Origin: JBBEBE01 sp040882505
Lineage (GTDB): Bacteria > Bacteroidota > Rhodothermia > Balneolales > Balneolaceae
Assembly (NCBI GenBank): GCA_040882505.1
Contig: JBBEBE010000009.1
Span: 62,001 to 126,000, forward strand
Direction of reading: 5' to 3'
DNA: 64,000 nt
Each line of letters opens with the position of its first letter. Position 1 is the first letter of the stretch. Below are positions 51,525 through 60,483 of the stretch, piece by piece. The notes beneath the pieces are model-generated. The model saw nothing but the letters and a program-made list of their open reading frames with translations, ran no database searches and was not told the origin of the DNA. A program made the translations under genes and the position numbers.

Positions 51525-53960
51525 TTACTCTTCGGCTTCGTATCGAATCAGAGCGCCTCCTGGAGCAGAACCCACGAACCAGCCTGTCAGCCCGTCATCA
51601 AAAAAGTGAAAGTCTCCAAATAGTCTGAGTCCCAAGTCTTCAGGAACTTCCATCTGTATCCAGGTACTCCCTCCGTTTTCCGTATGGAACAATCCTGACT
51701 CACCGCCAGCAGCTATACCCCTCTGTGAACTCACAAACTGAATTTGACTCAACCCTGGTTTGTCTTCCGCTACTTCTTGTTGTACATCCCATGATTCTCC
51801 ACTATCGGAAGAATGAAGTATTTGCCCGCCAAAACCGGATACCCAGACAAGATCCTCATTGTAGAAATGAATACTCGATACTCTCTGAGGGAAGAATACC
51901 TGAGGGTTCTCTTTAATGGCAACAATATCATCCGCGCCGAACTCTTCACTCCAGGTCTCTCCACCGTTTGTGGTTCGAAAGAGATTTCCATTCTCACCGA
52001 CAGCTATCCCGGTATTGCCATCGTGAAAATCGATATCCAGCAACTCGCCAAACAGGTTTGTCTCTCTTGGATCCAGCTGAATTTCACCTGTCCCATCCGC
52101 TATATCGAAGTGAAAAATGAATGGTTTGTTCTCTCGAGGAGAAAATCCTTCCGGATTGTCATACTCAACATAGGCGGCTCCGACAACCCAAACATCATTA
52201 TTCTCTGCATAGACGGCATTAAGGAAGATGTCCGCATCCAATTCAAAATCAGGGTCAAATGAATAAAAATCTCTATTTGTCCACATCCCGATTTCTGAAT
52301 CAAACAGCAGGATATCACCCCACAGAGATACGGCAACCGCGTTTCCTTTCGGACTGGTGACAGCCAAATCTACCATATCCGGAAGCTCTCCATTGCTCAA
52401 GGTCCACTCCTCTCCGCCATTCGTGGTAAGAAACGTTAACGAGATATTCCTTTCGCCATCATATGCCGCCAACATTCCGACGCTTGAATTCACAAAATCA
52501 ATCGAAGTAATGAAGTACGGGATCTCCGGATTCAAACCCAGATCTACCGAAGTCCATTCACTGGGCTCTTCGTCACCTGACCCGTTTGATTCGTCCTCTA
52601 ATAGAGTGATCTCCAGATGTTCACTGAACGAGAATTCCTCATAGTTGAAGTGTACTCCTACTTCAAATGGATAGGGCGCCTCCTGTTCACCTGCGAAAGA
52701 GACAGAGAATTGGAACTGCCCATCTGCAAACGGAAATTCTTCTGTTTGAATGGATTCATCTTCATGAGTGAATTGTACAGTACCTTCCGGATCATCCAGA
52801 TCTCTGGGCTCCAAATGATCATTGAATTCCGGCATGTTCACTTCAAAGAAGGAGAGTACTCTGCTGCTGAATCGCAGGTACTGTTCTACAAATTGAACAA
52901 TCCATTCCGTCGGATGATCAGAATCATCGGCATTCAGAGTCCGAAAATGAACCGGCTGAAGGAGTATTCCATATTCGAATCCACTGGTGATCTCGATCTC
53001 TTCATGCTCACCACTTCCCGGGTGAAACGTCAGCTCCAGCAGATTCGCTTCCTCTGCCCAAGTGAGTGTAACACGATCTACTTCCGGAAGAAACGCCCGG
53101 GACAACAGGTCTTCGGCCAAGGATTCTTTGGCGGGCAAGAGTGATTCCGTTAATCCGGACATTAACGCAATCGCCGCTTGGAACCCGTCTCCCTGATCCT
53201 CGCCACTCATGCGATCCAGCGTTCGAATCCAATTGGCACTCAAATTGAAGATGGTCGTAGCCCGTTCCATGCTGCATAGCAACTCACACTCTTCTTGTTG
53301 AAGGCCGGCACCCTCTTGGGCAACTGCTTGCCCCATGGATCCAAGATCCTGAAAGTCATGGATAAGTTGATCCAAAACTGCTCGGTTCGAAGAGAGAACC
53401 CGGGCAGCAATCTCTTGTTCCGCTTCTGGCAGTGCCTCGAAAGATTGTTTGGCCTCTTCCAACCGTGCATTTGAACTGTACTCTGTGCCCGACGTAACCT
53501 CAGATACTAACTCATCTACATACTGATTGGCATTCTCAATCTCCTCTTCGATGGATACGTCAAGATTAAACTCCAATCGCACATCCTCAGCATCAATAGA
53601 GACATCGTGACTTCCTTCTTCCAAATTTGGAACGATGAAAACAAGTATCTCTTCTCCTGCATTCAACGCGCTAATGTCCACATCTCCGACCGTTCCAGAA
53701 TATTGCTCCTCACTGAGCTGAATCCCGGCCTCTGTCAGGGACAGTTCAATCAATGAGAAGGGATTCCCTTCCCGGGAATCCAATGAAATTGTCTCGACTT
53801 GATCCCCATCACCATTTCCACCATTTCCATTTCCGTTTCCACCTCCCGGTCCGGTGATATTTCCGTCATCTCCCCCACAACTCAACACGGAAAACATCAA
53901 TATCAACGCAACTGTTATTCTGCTGAGCCCGATTCCGGGATCTATTTTAAATTGATCCAT
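51525..53960 (-). CDS. Large lipoprotein with a shared N-terminal module and Ycf48-like propeller
   Basis: An 811-residue protein with lipobox VLSCGG followed by a Gly/Asn-rich linker (GPGGGNGNGNGGNGDG). Residues about 60-150 hold a module also found in the 857-residue lipoprotein at 55772-58345 (SEEQYSGTVGDVD, VPNLEEGSHDVSID, then a helical stretch). Residues about 150-300 are helical with a Cys-rich EECELLC. The C-terminal 330 residues have repeats such as FRTTNGGETWSEEFG, LHSSDSGESWDV and FHTENGGSTWIQME, the Ycf48/BNR pattern of a beta-propeller. It is probably surface-exposed. Function unknown. It is divergent from the PAS-LuxR regulator. Confidence 0.8.
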   Translation of the reverse strand: MDQFKIDPGIGLSRITVALILMFSVLSCGGDDGNITGPGGGNGNGNGGNGDGDQVETISLDSREGNPFSLIELSLTEAGIQLSEEQYSGTVGDVDISALNAGEEILVFIVPNLEEGSHDVSIDAEDVRLEFNLDVSIEEEIENANQYVDELVSEVTSGTEYSSNARLEEAKQSFEALPEAEQEIAARVLSSNRAVLDQLIHDFQDLGSMGQAVAQEGAGLQQEECELLCSMERATTIFNLSANWIRTLDRMSGEDQGDGFQAAIALMSGLTESLLPAKESLAEDLLSRAFLPEVDRVTLTWAEEANLLELTFHPGSGEHEEIEITSGFEYGILLQPVHFRTLNADDSDHPTEWIVQFVEQYLRFSSRVLSFFEVNMPEFNDHLEPRDLDDPEGTVQFTHEDESIQTEEFPFADGQFQFSVSFAGEQEAPYPFEVGVHFNYEEFSFSEHLEITLLEDESNGSGDEEPSEWTSVDLGLNPEIPYFITSIDFVNSSVGMLAAYDGERNISLTFLTTNGGEEWTLSNGELPDMVDLAVTSPKGNAVAVSLWGDILLFDSEIGMWTNRDFYSFDPDFELDADIFLNAVYAENNDVWVVGAAYVEYDNPEGFSPRENKPFIFHFDIADGTGEIQLDPRETNLFGELLDIDFHDGNTGIAVGENGNLFRTTNGGETWSEEFGADDIVAIKENPQVFFPQRVSSIHFYNEDLVWVSGFGGQILHSSDSGESWDVQQEVAEDKPGLSQIQFVSSQRGIAAGGESGLFHTENGGSTWIQMEVPEDLGLRLFGDFHFFDDGLTGWFVGSAPGGALIRYEAEE

Positions 53961-54046
53961 GAATATTTAAAACTTTTTACTGCGTTAAACTGTACTTTCT
54001 GATATGGAAAGGATAGATATCCACCATTCGAAAAACCATACTCGGT

Positions 54047-54069
54047 TTTAGGTATTTTTCCGAATAAGA
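54047..54069. promoter_or_regulatory. TTAGGTATTTTTCCGA motif between the lipoprotein and PAS-LuxR genes
   Basis: TTTTAGGTATTTTTCCGA closely matches one arm of the perfect inverted repeat ATTAGGTATTTCCGATGG upstream of the related lipoprotein gene (58470-58487). Both copies have the same orientation relative to a minus-strand lipoprotein gene and lie about 90-130 bases before its start. A shared regulator, perhaps the PAS-LuxR protein encoded next door, is a reasonable guess. Confidence 0.35.
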
Positions 54070-54099
54070 TGAGCATCCTCAATCTGCTGACCTGGCTAC

Positions 54100-54840
54100 A
54101 TGAAGTGGATCCGGAACAATATTGAATACATTAGAAACAGTTTGAAGGTCTCAAACCCAAGGGAGGAGCACCGTAGAGCGATTCAACGTATCCTGAATTT
54201 TCACCCGGTAGGAAATCAATGTGTATATACAGTCAGTTATTTTGACAACAAACTTCTGTATCTATCCGGGAACGTCGAAGGGATTTTCGGCTTCCCGAAT
54301 CGGGATGTGACACACATTGATTTCTTTTACGACTTGATTCATCCGGAGGATCTCGAAAAGGTAAAAAAAATTACACTCAACGGACTTCGAATAGGGCAAG
54401 CAAAGCACCAAGCCAAACCGTTGGAGAACGTCATTCACATTACCTACCGAATGAAAAACAGGGATGGGAAATACCTTAAAATTCAGCGTCAATCAGGTGT
54501 ACTTACACGTGACCTTCGCGGAAATATGCTCACATCGTTTGGCATTTTAACCGATGTCACTCACTTGGACAGGACAGATGAGGTACATGCTCTGATGACA
54601 GGTCCGGAAATTCCCGGATACCAGTTCCTGAAAACAGAATCGCAACCTGAAATCGGGTTTACGAAACGGGAAAAAGAGATTATTGACCTCCTCACAAAAG
54701 GATTGAAAAGCAGAGAGATCGCCCAGACTCTGTTCATCTCCGAACACACGGTTTATACTCATCGAAGAAATATTCTCAAAAAAGCAGGCGTAAACAATAC
54801 AGCGAAATTGTTGTCGTTCGTCTTCAAGAACGGTTATTGA
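54100..54840 (+). CDS. PAS-domain LuxR-type transcriptional regulator
   Basis: A 246-residue cytosolic regulator. Residues about 35-160 form a PAS fold of the PAS_3 kind: YLSGNVEGIFGFPNRDV, FFYDLIHPEDLEKVKKI, ITYRMKNRDGKYLKIQRQSG and GILTDVTHLD. Residues about 185-245 are a LuxR/GerE helix-turn-helix: FTKREKEIIDLLTKGLKSREIAQTLF then ISEHTVYTHRRNILKKAGV (two blocks). There is no receiver domain, so a small ligand or redox signal sensed by PAS may control it. It lies between two related lipoprotein genes. A short frame beginning ATGAGCATC at 54069 overlaps its start and could be a leader peptide, but this is unproven. Confidence 0.9.
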   Translation: MKWIRNNIEYIRNSLKVSNPREEHRRAIQRILNFHPVGNQCVYTVSYFDNKLLYLSGNVEGIFGFPNRDVTHIDFFYDLIHPEDLEKVKKITLNGLRIGQAKHQAKPLENVIHITYRMKNRDGKYLKIQRQSGVLTRDLRGNMLTSFGILTDVTHLDRTDEVHALMTGPEIPGYQFLKTESQPEIGFTKREKEIIDLLTKGLKSREIAQTLFISEHTVYTHRRNILKKAGVNNTAKLLSFVFKNGY

Positions 54841-54848
54841 CTTCGAGA

Positions 54849-55706
54849 TCAAAACATCTCTTCGAGATACGCTTCCAGCAGACTGTTGAATGATTCGGAC
54901 TTCTCCATGTGAGAGGAATGACCTGCTTCCTCGATCACTTGGACGTGGTCATTCCACATTTTCGAAGAGTCGAGAACCTGATCCATATAATCCCGATTCA
55001 CCAACGGATCTTCCTCGCCTACAGACACGGCTGCAGGGAATGGCAGGTTATTGAGAATACTTGCTTCATCCTGAAAATTCCCGGATGCTACATCTGCACC
55101 AATGACCGATCGAAATTGAGGATCGGTATTCAAAATCGAATTCTGAATTTGATCTGCGTGATGATCGAAAAGATCCCCCAAGTATGTTTTTGCCAGGAGC
55201 ATTGTTTCATTGGAATCCAACTCTTCCGCAAAAATGAGTGGCAAAGCCGGGTGATCCAGAAATGGAGAATACCCAACATCTTCATGTGAAAGAGGAGGGG
55301 TTCCCAATGTGAGTAATCCCCGAAGTCCCGGTAATCGAGGGGCTGCTTCAATCGCGATGTGACCGCCAAGTGAATGACCAAAAATGGCGAAATCTGACAG
55401 ATCCATTTCCCTCACAAGTTCTACGACGAAATCAGCCAGGGCCTCCACCGTGTACGCATCCTGTGGCGGAACCGCTGATACGGTCCCGCCATGGCCGGGG
55501 AAATCTACCGATAGCAATCTGAATTTATCTGCCAGAGAAGACGTCATCTGAAATTGAAACGACTCCTTGTCCATCGAATTTCCGTGCAGCATGAGTAATG
55601 TATTTACTCCATTACCCATTTCATGGTAATCGACTCTGGTGCCCCCACGTAATTGAACATTCATACGTTTCATATCACCATTTGATTCGTTCACTTGACC
55701 ATCCAT
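54849..55706 (-). CDS. Alpha/beta hydrolase
   Basis: A 285-residue single-domain hydrolase; ATGs at 55673 and 55664 are alternative starts close to the family N-terminus (MNVQLRGGTRVDYHEMG). The fold signature is complete: oxyanion region LLMLHGNSMDKESFQFQM, FPGHGGT, nucleophile FGHSLGGH, acid in VGEEDPLV and histidine in EEAGHSSHMEKSE. No signal peptide, so cytosolic. The substrate may be an ester, epoxide or lactone; this cannot be told. Its 3-prime end is eight bases from the end of the convergent PAS-LuxR gene. Confidence 0.88.
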   Translation of the reverse strand: MDGQVNESNGDMKRMNVQLRGGTRVDYHEMGNGVNTLLMLHGNSMDKESFQFQMTSSLADKFRLLSVDFPGHGGTVSAVPPQDAYTVEALADFVVELVREMDLSDFAIFGHSLGGHIAIEAAPRLPGLRGLLTLGTPPLSHEDVGYSPFLDHPALPLIFAEELDSNETMLLAKTYLGDLFDHHADQIQNSILNTDPQFRSVIGADVASGNFQDEASILNNLPFPAAVSVGEEDPLVNRDYMDQVLDSSKMWNDHVQVIEEAGHSSHMEKSESFNSLLEAYLEEMF

Positions 55707-55771
55707 TCCGAATCCAAGACTCCAATTATCTGCAGAGCTTCAACTCTCCCATCTCCCCGAATTACGCATAC

Positions 55772-58345
55772 TTATCTGGCACATGCCTGCGGACAATTAA
55801 TTTCATCTTCAATATCCGGGTTATCTCTGTTGTTCGGATCATCGGAGATTTCGTAACACCGTTCGCTAATCACTGATCCATCATCGTTCAGTTCCCTCTC
55901 GGTCACATAATTCAATCCGACGACACAGCTCCCCCAAGAGAAATTCCGTTGAATTGCCCGCCTGGGGATGAACGCAGAGATGCAATGAGATCCGTCATCC
56001 GTGCAGTACTCTTCAACAGTTGAGTGTTCAACAAGCCGTTGACTGTTGTATTGATCTGCCCTGATGCGTCGCCCCTCAGCGTCAAACTGTGCCCACCATC
56101 CATCACGTAATCCATCCCGATAAATTCCTTCTTCGCTGAGGTAACTCCCTTCAATTTGAAAGCCCGTAGAGTAGGATTGATACCTTCCCGAGAGCACTTC
56201 ATGAATCCCGAATGGAGTTTCTTCCCAAGCTCCTAAGGTCACACTGTACTCTCGGGTGCCATCTTCAAAATTGGAGTTCCACTCACCAATCCGCATTCCC
56301 CTGTCATTGTAGTTTCCGATCAAGCGTGTTGTCCCATCAGGCCACCCTACAAACCAACCATCCGAAGGCAACCCCTTATTGAAACTCCCCCTGACTACCT
56401 CCACACCAGTATCCAGAGTAGCCGTATAGTCCCCATGACGAACACCACTACTGAAACACTCCTCAACCTCCAAGTTGCCATATCGAAATATGAATATCTC
56501 CCTGGTTTTGCAAACCGGCACTTCTTCCGGCATAATCATATCCACATCCCGCCAGTAGCAGTACGGACTGTTCGTATATTCCCTATCCAAACCGGAAGTT
56601 AACGGTTCACTCTCTCCCTCTTGCCATAGGTAGGTTCCAGAACTAAATTCACTCTCTTCGTCAAATTCGATATAAAAGACCCACCGGCCCAAGTGGTCCG
56701 GCTTGGGAAACCCTTCATCATCCAGCTCGACTCCCCACCGGAAACCCTCAATAGCATCGGTCCGGTTAAAATCAGGATGGAACTGTTCGGATGGAATCAG
56801 TCGTGCAGGAGGTGAGGGCGCCGTTTCCATTAACGGGTGACTTGTCACTGACACCATTTCATTTGCAAAACGGCTCCTATCCAGACCGCGACCTCCCATC
56901 GAGTCCACCGAACCAGACCCATTGACGGAAAATCCATAACAAGCGTTCCGCCCGAACCAGAGTCTTCCTGGATCTACATCCGTTCCAATCGCAACAGGAC
57001 CTGGTGCTCCGAACCCGGTGATATAACCCTGCGTCACCGGTATTGCGGAATACCCGACTCCGTCAACCTCAAATTGTGGATCATACGGACCGCCATAGGG
57101 GCGCTCATCCCCTTCAATGACGGCCTCAAATCGGGTTCTCGTCTCTCCAAACACCAACATAAAATCGAATACCTGGGACTCTGCTGTCATGACACCTCCG
57201 GTATATGTAAACTGCAGCTCCCCCGAATCGGTAATCGTACCTTCAATCGAAGAACTGGAGATCTCTTCGATCTCCATTGATCGCAAATAGATATCCGTAT
57301 ACGTAATACCCGACTGGTTGTCCAAATAGTCTGCTGTTGATTCCGGAAAATCCCCTCTCAGTTGCAAGACATAGTCTATGAATCGTTGGATAGGCTCCTG
57401 ATAATCGACATTCCACTCTTCGCGTAACTGGAAGTCGATACTTCGTTCTTCCCCATTCTCAAATACAATGCGATTCTCGCTATCGAGATCATCCGTACGG
57501 ATGCTGCTCTCGTCACAATTCCCGGCCGACCGCAACGTTTGAATGAACCCATATGTCCGAATGAACAAAGCGGATGTTGTCAATCCATTTCGGACAATGT
57601 CATCCAATTGAAAGATTCGTTCTATCGAGATTGATTCCCAGTATGCCCGTTGTTGGGACATTTCTGCGAGAATCGATTCGCAGGTTGCGTCTCCGGATTC
57701 CTGCATCAGCTCCATGAGCCTCTCTCCACTCGACTCCAGCAAGCCGACAAAGCGGGCAATCAGTCTCTGCTCGGTCTGCTCCAGTTGTCCAAACTCATCT
57801 ATAGCTGCATGAAACTCCTGACGTACGGCCTCCACCGGCTCCGAATCTTCAAAGCGATTGGACTCTTCCAGCAGTTCTGTGAACACCTCCTCCATCCGGG
57901 AAACAAATTCATCTACGACCTCTACGGGTTCATCAAGTGGCTCATACTCATCTACTTCGAAGTTGAGCTCACCCAACAGATCGTTTATAATCAGAACCAA
58001 TGTGTGATTACCCGACTCCAGTTCCGGGATGGTCATCAGTAGTGCTTGATCATCTTCTCGATCCCTGTACAGAATCACCGAGGAATCCGTGGTTTCGCCC
58101 ACGTACTCAGATTCGCTCAACACCACCTCTTCCACAAGAACCTTTGCCACCATCCCTGGCACAAAACGAGCTTCGTCTTCCTCAAAGTGGAGGGTAAGTT
58201 CATCGGAGTCCGAAGGATCCGCAGGCTCGGCAGGATTATTATCATTCGGGGTGTTTACCGACGACGTCGGTGAACTATCCCCTGAACAGGAGAATACAAC
58301 GACCAGCAAAATCAGAACACAAGATCGAAGAATCAGTTTATTCAT
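55772..58345 (-). CDS. Large lipoprotein with the shared N-terminal module and MORN-like repeats
   Basis: From the ATG at 58345 (MNKLILRSCVLILLVVVFSC) the protein has 857 residues with a lipobox at FSCSG. Residues about 45-190 match the module of the 811-residue lipoprotein: SESEYVGETTDSS, IPELESGNHTLVLII, then a long helical stretch with CESILAEMSQQ. The middle (about 300-560) is unrecognised. The C-terminal part has repeated glycine/aspartate-rich units with a MORN-like ring, for example RHGDYTATLDTG, PSDGWFVGWPDG and RIGEWNSNFEDG, with scattered cysteines (EYCTDDGSHC, INCPQACAR). It is likely on the cell surface. Function unknown. A perfect 13-base inverted repeat lies 107 bases upstream of its start. 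Confidence 0.78.
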   Translation of the reverse strand: MNKLILRSCVLILLVVVFSCSGDSSPTSSVNTPNDNNPAEPADPSDSDELTLHFEEDEARFVPGMVAKVLVEEVVLSESEYVGETTDSSVILYRDREDDQALLMTIPELESGNHTLVLIINDLLGELNFEVDEYEPLDEPVEVVDEFVSRMEEVFTELLEESNRFEDSEPVEAVRQEFHAAIDEFGQLEQTEQRLIARFVGLLESSGERLMELMQESGDATCESILAEMSQQRAYWESISIERIFQLDDIVRNGLTTSALFIRTYGFIQTLRSAGNCDESSIRTDDLDSENRIVFENGEERSIDFQLREEWNVDYQEPIQRFIDYVLQLRGDFPESTADYLDNQSGITYTDIYLRSMEIEEISSSSIEGTITDSGELQFTYTGGVMTAESQVFDFMLVFGETRTRFEAVIEGDERPYGGPYDPQFEVDGVGYSAIPVTQGYITGFGAPGPVAIGTDVDPGRLWFGRNACYGFSVNGSGSVDSMGGRGLDRSRFANEMVSVTSHPLMETAPSPPARLIPSEQFHPDFNRTDAIEGFRWGVELDDEGFPKPDHLGRWVFYIEFDEESEFSSGTYLWQEGESEPLTSGLDREYTNSPYCYWRDVDMIMPEEVPVCKTREIFIFRYGNLEVEECFSSGVRHGDYTATLDTGVEVVRGSFNKGLPSDGWFVGWPDGTTRLIGNYNDRGMRIGEWNSNFEDGTREYSVTLGAWEETPFGIHEVLSGRYQSYSTGFQIEGSYLSEEGIYRDGLRDGWWAQFDAEGRRIRADQYNSQRLVEHSTVEEYCTDDGSHCISAFIPRRAIQRNFSWGSCVVGLNYVTERELNDDGSVISERCYEISDDPNNRDNPDIEDEINCPQACAR

Positions 58346-58451
58346 ATCTAGCAAATCAATCGAAGGGCAATTCACTCTGCTATCGAACGTCTGAATAGCT
58401 TCAAGGATGAGAATCCATTCAATAACAATTGAAAGGTATGCACCTATGGTA

Positions 58452-58487
58452 CCATCGGAAATACTTAGAATTAGGTATTTCCGATGG
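58452..58487. promoter_or_regulatory. Perfect 13-base inverted repeat upstream of the MORN-like lipoprotein gene
   Basis: CCATCGGAAATAC (58452-58464), a 10-base spacer, and GTATTTCCGATGG (58475-58487). No T tract follows on either strand, so a terminator is unlikely even though the CBM9-like gene ends 70 bases away. One arm is nearly repeated at 54047-54069. I favour an operator. Confidence 0.55.
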
Positions 58488-58556
58488 GGCCGGATACTTC
58501 CTGCAGAGGGGTGGGCGTACTCGGGATTTCTGAAGGAGTTACAACATAAAGGTTGT

Positions 58557-59714
58557 TTACCGACTCAAAACCCGCCCTTCCTGATTGATGAGCCAGGTCC
58601 GCTCGCCGTCAATGCCGGGCAGCGTCGCCTCGAACTGAGTCATGGTGGTCTGAATCTCGGGGTCTACATCGACCCCCTCTACCTGAATGGACTCCAGGGT
58701 CAGCTCGGATGAATCGTCGCTGTAGCGGCCGTGGGTGCGATGGTGGGTCCGTTGTTTGTAGTAGATTTCGCGCAGGGCCCATTTGACATCTTCGTCGGGG
58801 TCGCGAACAAATTCATCGGTCCCCTTTCCGGCCACGTGGTCGGAGAACTGCAGGTAGCCCCACATCTCCGGATAGTGCATGTTGATGAGTCCTTGGGGAG
58901 ACCACGACCAGTTCCGCTCCGGGCGAAGCCGGCCGCTGTCGGGGTCTTCGTAGCGTCGGTATTCGCCGTCGACCACCCGCAAGTCGTGTTGGACCCGTGA
59001 GAAGTTGAGTCGCCACTGATCGCCGGTATCGGGTCGGTTCCGCCCGCGAAGAAACTCGGAGAGCGCATCCCAGCTCAGGGCGATCTCCAGGGTCCAGCCC
59101 CGGTCTTCGGATTCCGGTTCGTTCAGACTCCCGTCCAGATGTACACCCACCAAGGCATCCTCCCCGATCAGGTTCCAGTTCATCAGGTATGTCCCTTCGT
59201 CGCGGTAGGGTTTGGCCATGAAGATGTCGAAGATGGCCTGAATGGGATTGATCTGAAACTCCCAGTAGTTGTGGGTGTCGCCGTCGGGATCGATGAATAT
59301 CTCGAAGTTGTTCTCGTCCCAGAGGATCAGATCCCGTTCGTCGTAGGTGGACCAGAGGTCGGGGTCTTCCAGTTCAGCGGTGAAGTAGAGGTAGTCATCA
59401 TCCCAGAGCATCTTGGCCCGGGTGCGATAGTGCGGGTCGGGTTGCAGATCTCCCTCGATGTCTCCGAACTCCTCGGTCCAGGGGGCCTGCTCCCAGATCT
59501 CTTCATCGAGACGACCGTCAATGCTGATCGTCTCGTCGGTCCGGTAGGCGATGTAGTGATGCGGATCGAAGGGGATTTGTGGAGTCGGGAAGGGTAGCTG
59601 CTCTTCGTTGGCGGTTGCTTTATCCGTTGATTCCTGCGGCCTGTCGACCTGACAGGCGGTCAGAAGAAGGACTCCAAGGATCGATGATGCGAAAGAGAGC
59701 TTGATTGAACGCAT
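58557..59714 (-). CDS. CBM9-like carbohydrate-binding lipoprotein
   Basis: The ATG at 59714 (MRSIKLSFASSILGVLLLTACQ) gives 385 residues with a lipobox at LLTAC; the in-frame extension to 59792 has no signal character. Residues about 55-260 resemble family 9 carbohydrate-binding modules (DUF/CBM9-like): ISIDGRLDEEIWEQAPWTEEF, AKMLWDDDYLYFTAELEDPD, DENNFEIFIDPDGDTHNYWEFQIN and EIALSWDALSEF. The remaining C-terminus (NWSWSPQGLINMHYPEMWGY) is typical of bacterial secreted versions. It may bind sugars at the surface. No partner enzyme is adjacent. Its distance to hicB is 89 bases. Confidence 0.82.
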   Translation of the reverse strand: MRSIKLSFASSILGVLLLTACQVDRPQESTDKATANEEQLPFPTPQIPFDPHHYIAYRTDETISIDGRLDEEIWEQAPWTEEFGDIEGDLQPDPHYRTRAKMLWDDDYLYFTAELEDPDLWSTYDERDLILWDENNFEIFIDPDGDTHNYWEFQINPIQAIFDIFMAKPYRDEGTYLMNWNLIGEDALVGVHLDGSLNEPESEDRGWTLEIALSWDALSEFLRGRNRPDTGDQWRLNFSRVQHDLRVVDGEYRRYEDPDSGRLRPERNWSWSPQGLINMHYPEMWGYLQFSDHVAGKGTDEFVRDPDEDVKWALREIYYKQRTHHRTHGRYSDDSSELTLESIQVEGVDVDPEIQTTMTQFEATLPGIDGERTWLINQEGRVLSR

Positions 59715-59803
59715 GGAAATTGATTGGAAAGGTTGGTTTGGAAAGGCTTTATTTCGAATAATCGCCAACGTATCCAAAAATGAGGCCTTCACCCATTCAC
59801 TAC

Positions 59804-60133
59804 CTACCGAACTTGTGTCGTCAGCGTAAGCATCTGGGTGATATATTCGTTGAGACTTTTCCCCTCTTCTTTTGCACGAAGATACACCATCCGATGGATT
59901 TCTGTTGGAAGACGGAGCATTAACCGACCGGAAAACGGCTTGTCCGGTTCTTCGTTCCGCTCCTTGCAGAACTCCAGATAGTCATCGATGGAATCACGAA
60001 ACGCCTGTTCCAGTTCATCCACACTCGTTCCTTGAAACGTGATGACATCCCGTAAGTCCACAACTTCTCCATGGAAAAGTCCGGCTTCCTCGTCAAATTC
60101 TACGTGTCCGTGATATCCTTTGTAGGTCATCAT
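59804..60133 (-). CDS. hicB: HicB-family antitoxin
   Basis: A 109-residue antitoxin. The N-terminal degenerate RNase H-like part starts MTYKGYHGHVEFDEEAGLFHGEVVDL and continues FQGTSVDELEQAFRDSIDDYLEFC, the HicB pattern. The C-terminal SGRLMLRLPTEIHRMVYLRAKEEGKSLNEYI is a ribbon-helix-helix DNA-binding segment (strand plus two helices). HicB blocks HicA and represses the operon. The start overlaps the hicA stop by four bases. Toxin-first order is normal for HicAB. Confidence 0.92.
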   Translation of the reverse strand: MMTYKGYHGHVEFDEEAGLFHGEVVDLRDVITFQGTSVDELEQAFRDSIDDYLEFCKERNEEPDKPFSGRLMLRLPTEIHRMVYLRAKEEGKSLNEYITQMLTLTTQVR

Positions 60134-60408
60134 TGTTTTTTCTCCATGTCTGACACCGCTCCGGATTCGATCAAAAACCGTCGGACGGATTTCAGGGCAC
60201 CTTTGTCTGTCTCCTTTTCCGGGTGCGGCCGATGAAACACGGCACGAACGTCATTCAGGGCAACTCGAATCCTTGAACCCCTCCCTTCACTGATTTCGGC
60301 ACCCAATGCGGTAAACATTGATTCGATCCTCTTCCATTCCACATCAGCTCGAACCGGATTGTCAAAAATCGATCGCAATGTCTTCCGATGCCTGGAGCTC
60401 AACTTCAT
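60130..60408 (-). CDS. hicA: HicA-family mRNA-interferase toxin
   Basis: A 92-residue protein; HicA toxins have a dsRNA-binding-like fold and cut mRNA. The catalytic histidine motif region appears in ISEGRGSRIRVALNDVRAVFHRPHPEKETDKGALKSVRRFL, read as GSR, AVFHRPHPEKE and DKGALKSVRRFL blocks. The usual early Gly-x-x-x-x-His is less clear, with HRPHPEK being the better conserved part. It is the first gene of the pair and its ATG lies inside a palindrome, six bases downstream of a -10-like box. Confidence 0.9.
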   Translation of the reverse strand: MKLSSRHRKTLRSIFDNPVRADVEWKRIESMFTALGAEISEGRGSRIRVALNDVRAVFHRPHPEKETDKGALKSVRRFLIESGAVSDMEKKQ

Positions 60409-60443
60409 AGTGTCATTTTACGACACTATGAGTAACGATGCAA
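60406..60443 (-). promoter_or_regulatory. hicA promoter and operator, probably leaderless
   Basis: On the minus strand TTGCAT (60438-60443), 17 bases, then TAAAAT (60415-60420), and six bases later the hicA ATG at 60408. Arms CATAGTGTC (60406-60414) and GACACTATG (60422-60430) form a perfect 9-base inverted repeat around the -10 box and include the start codon. A repressor on this site would cover the promoter. The short spacing predicts transcription from or beside the ATG. Confidence 0.6.
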
Positions 60444-60483
60444 GCCCCCTGAGGAGTTTGATTCAATAGAATTCTACAGAGGC

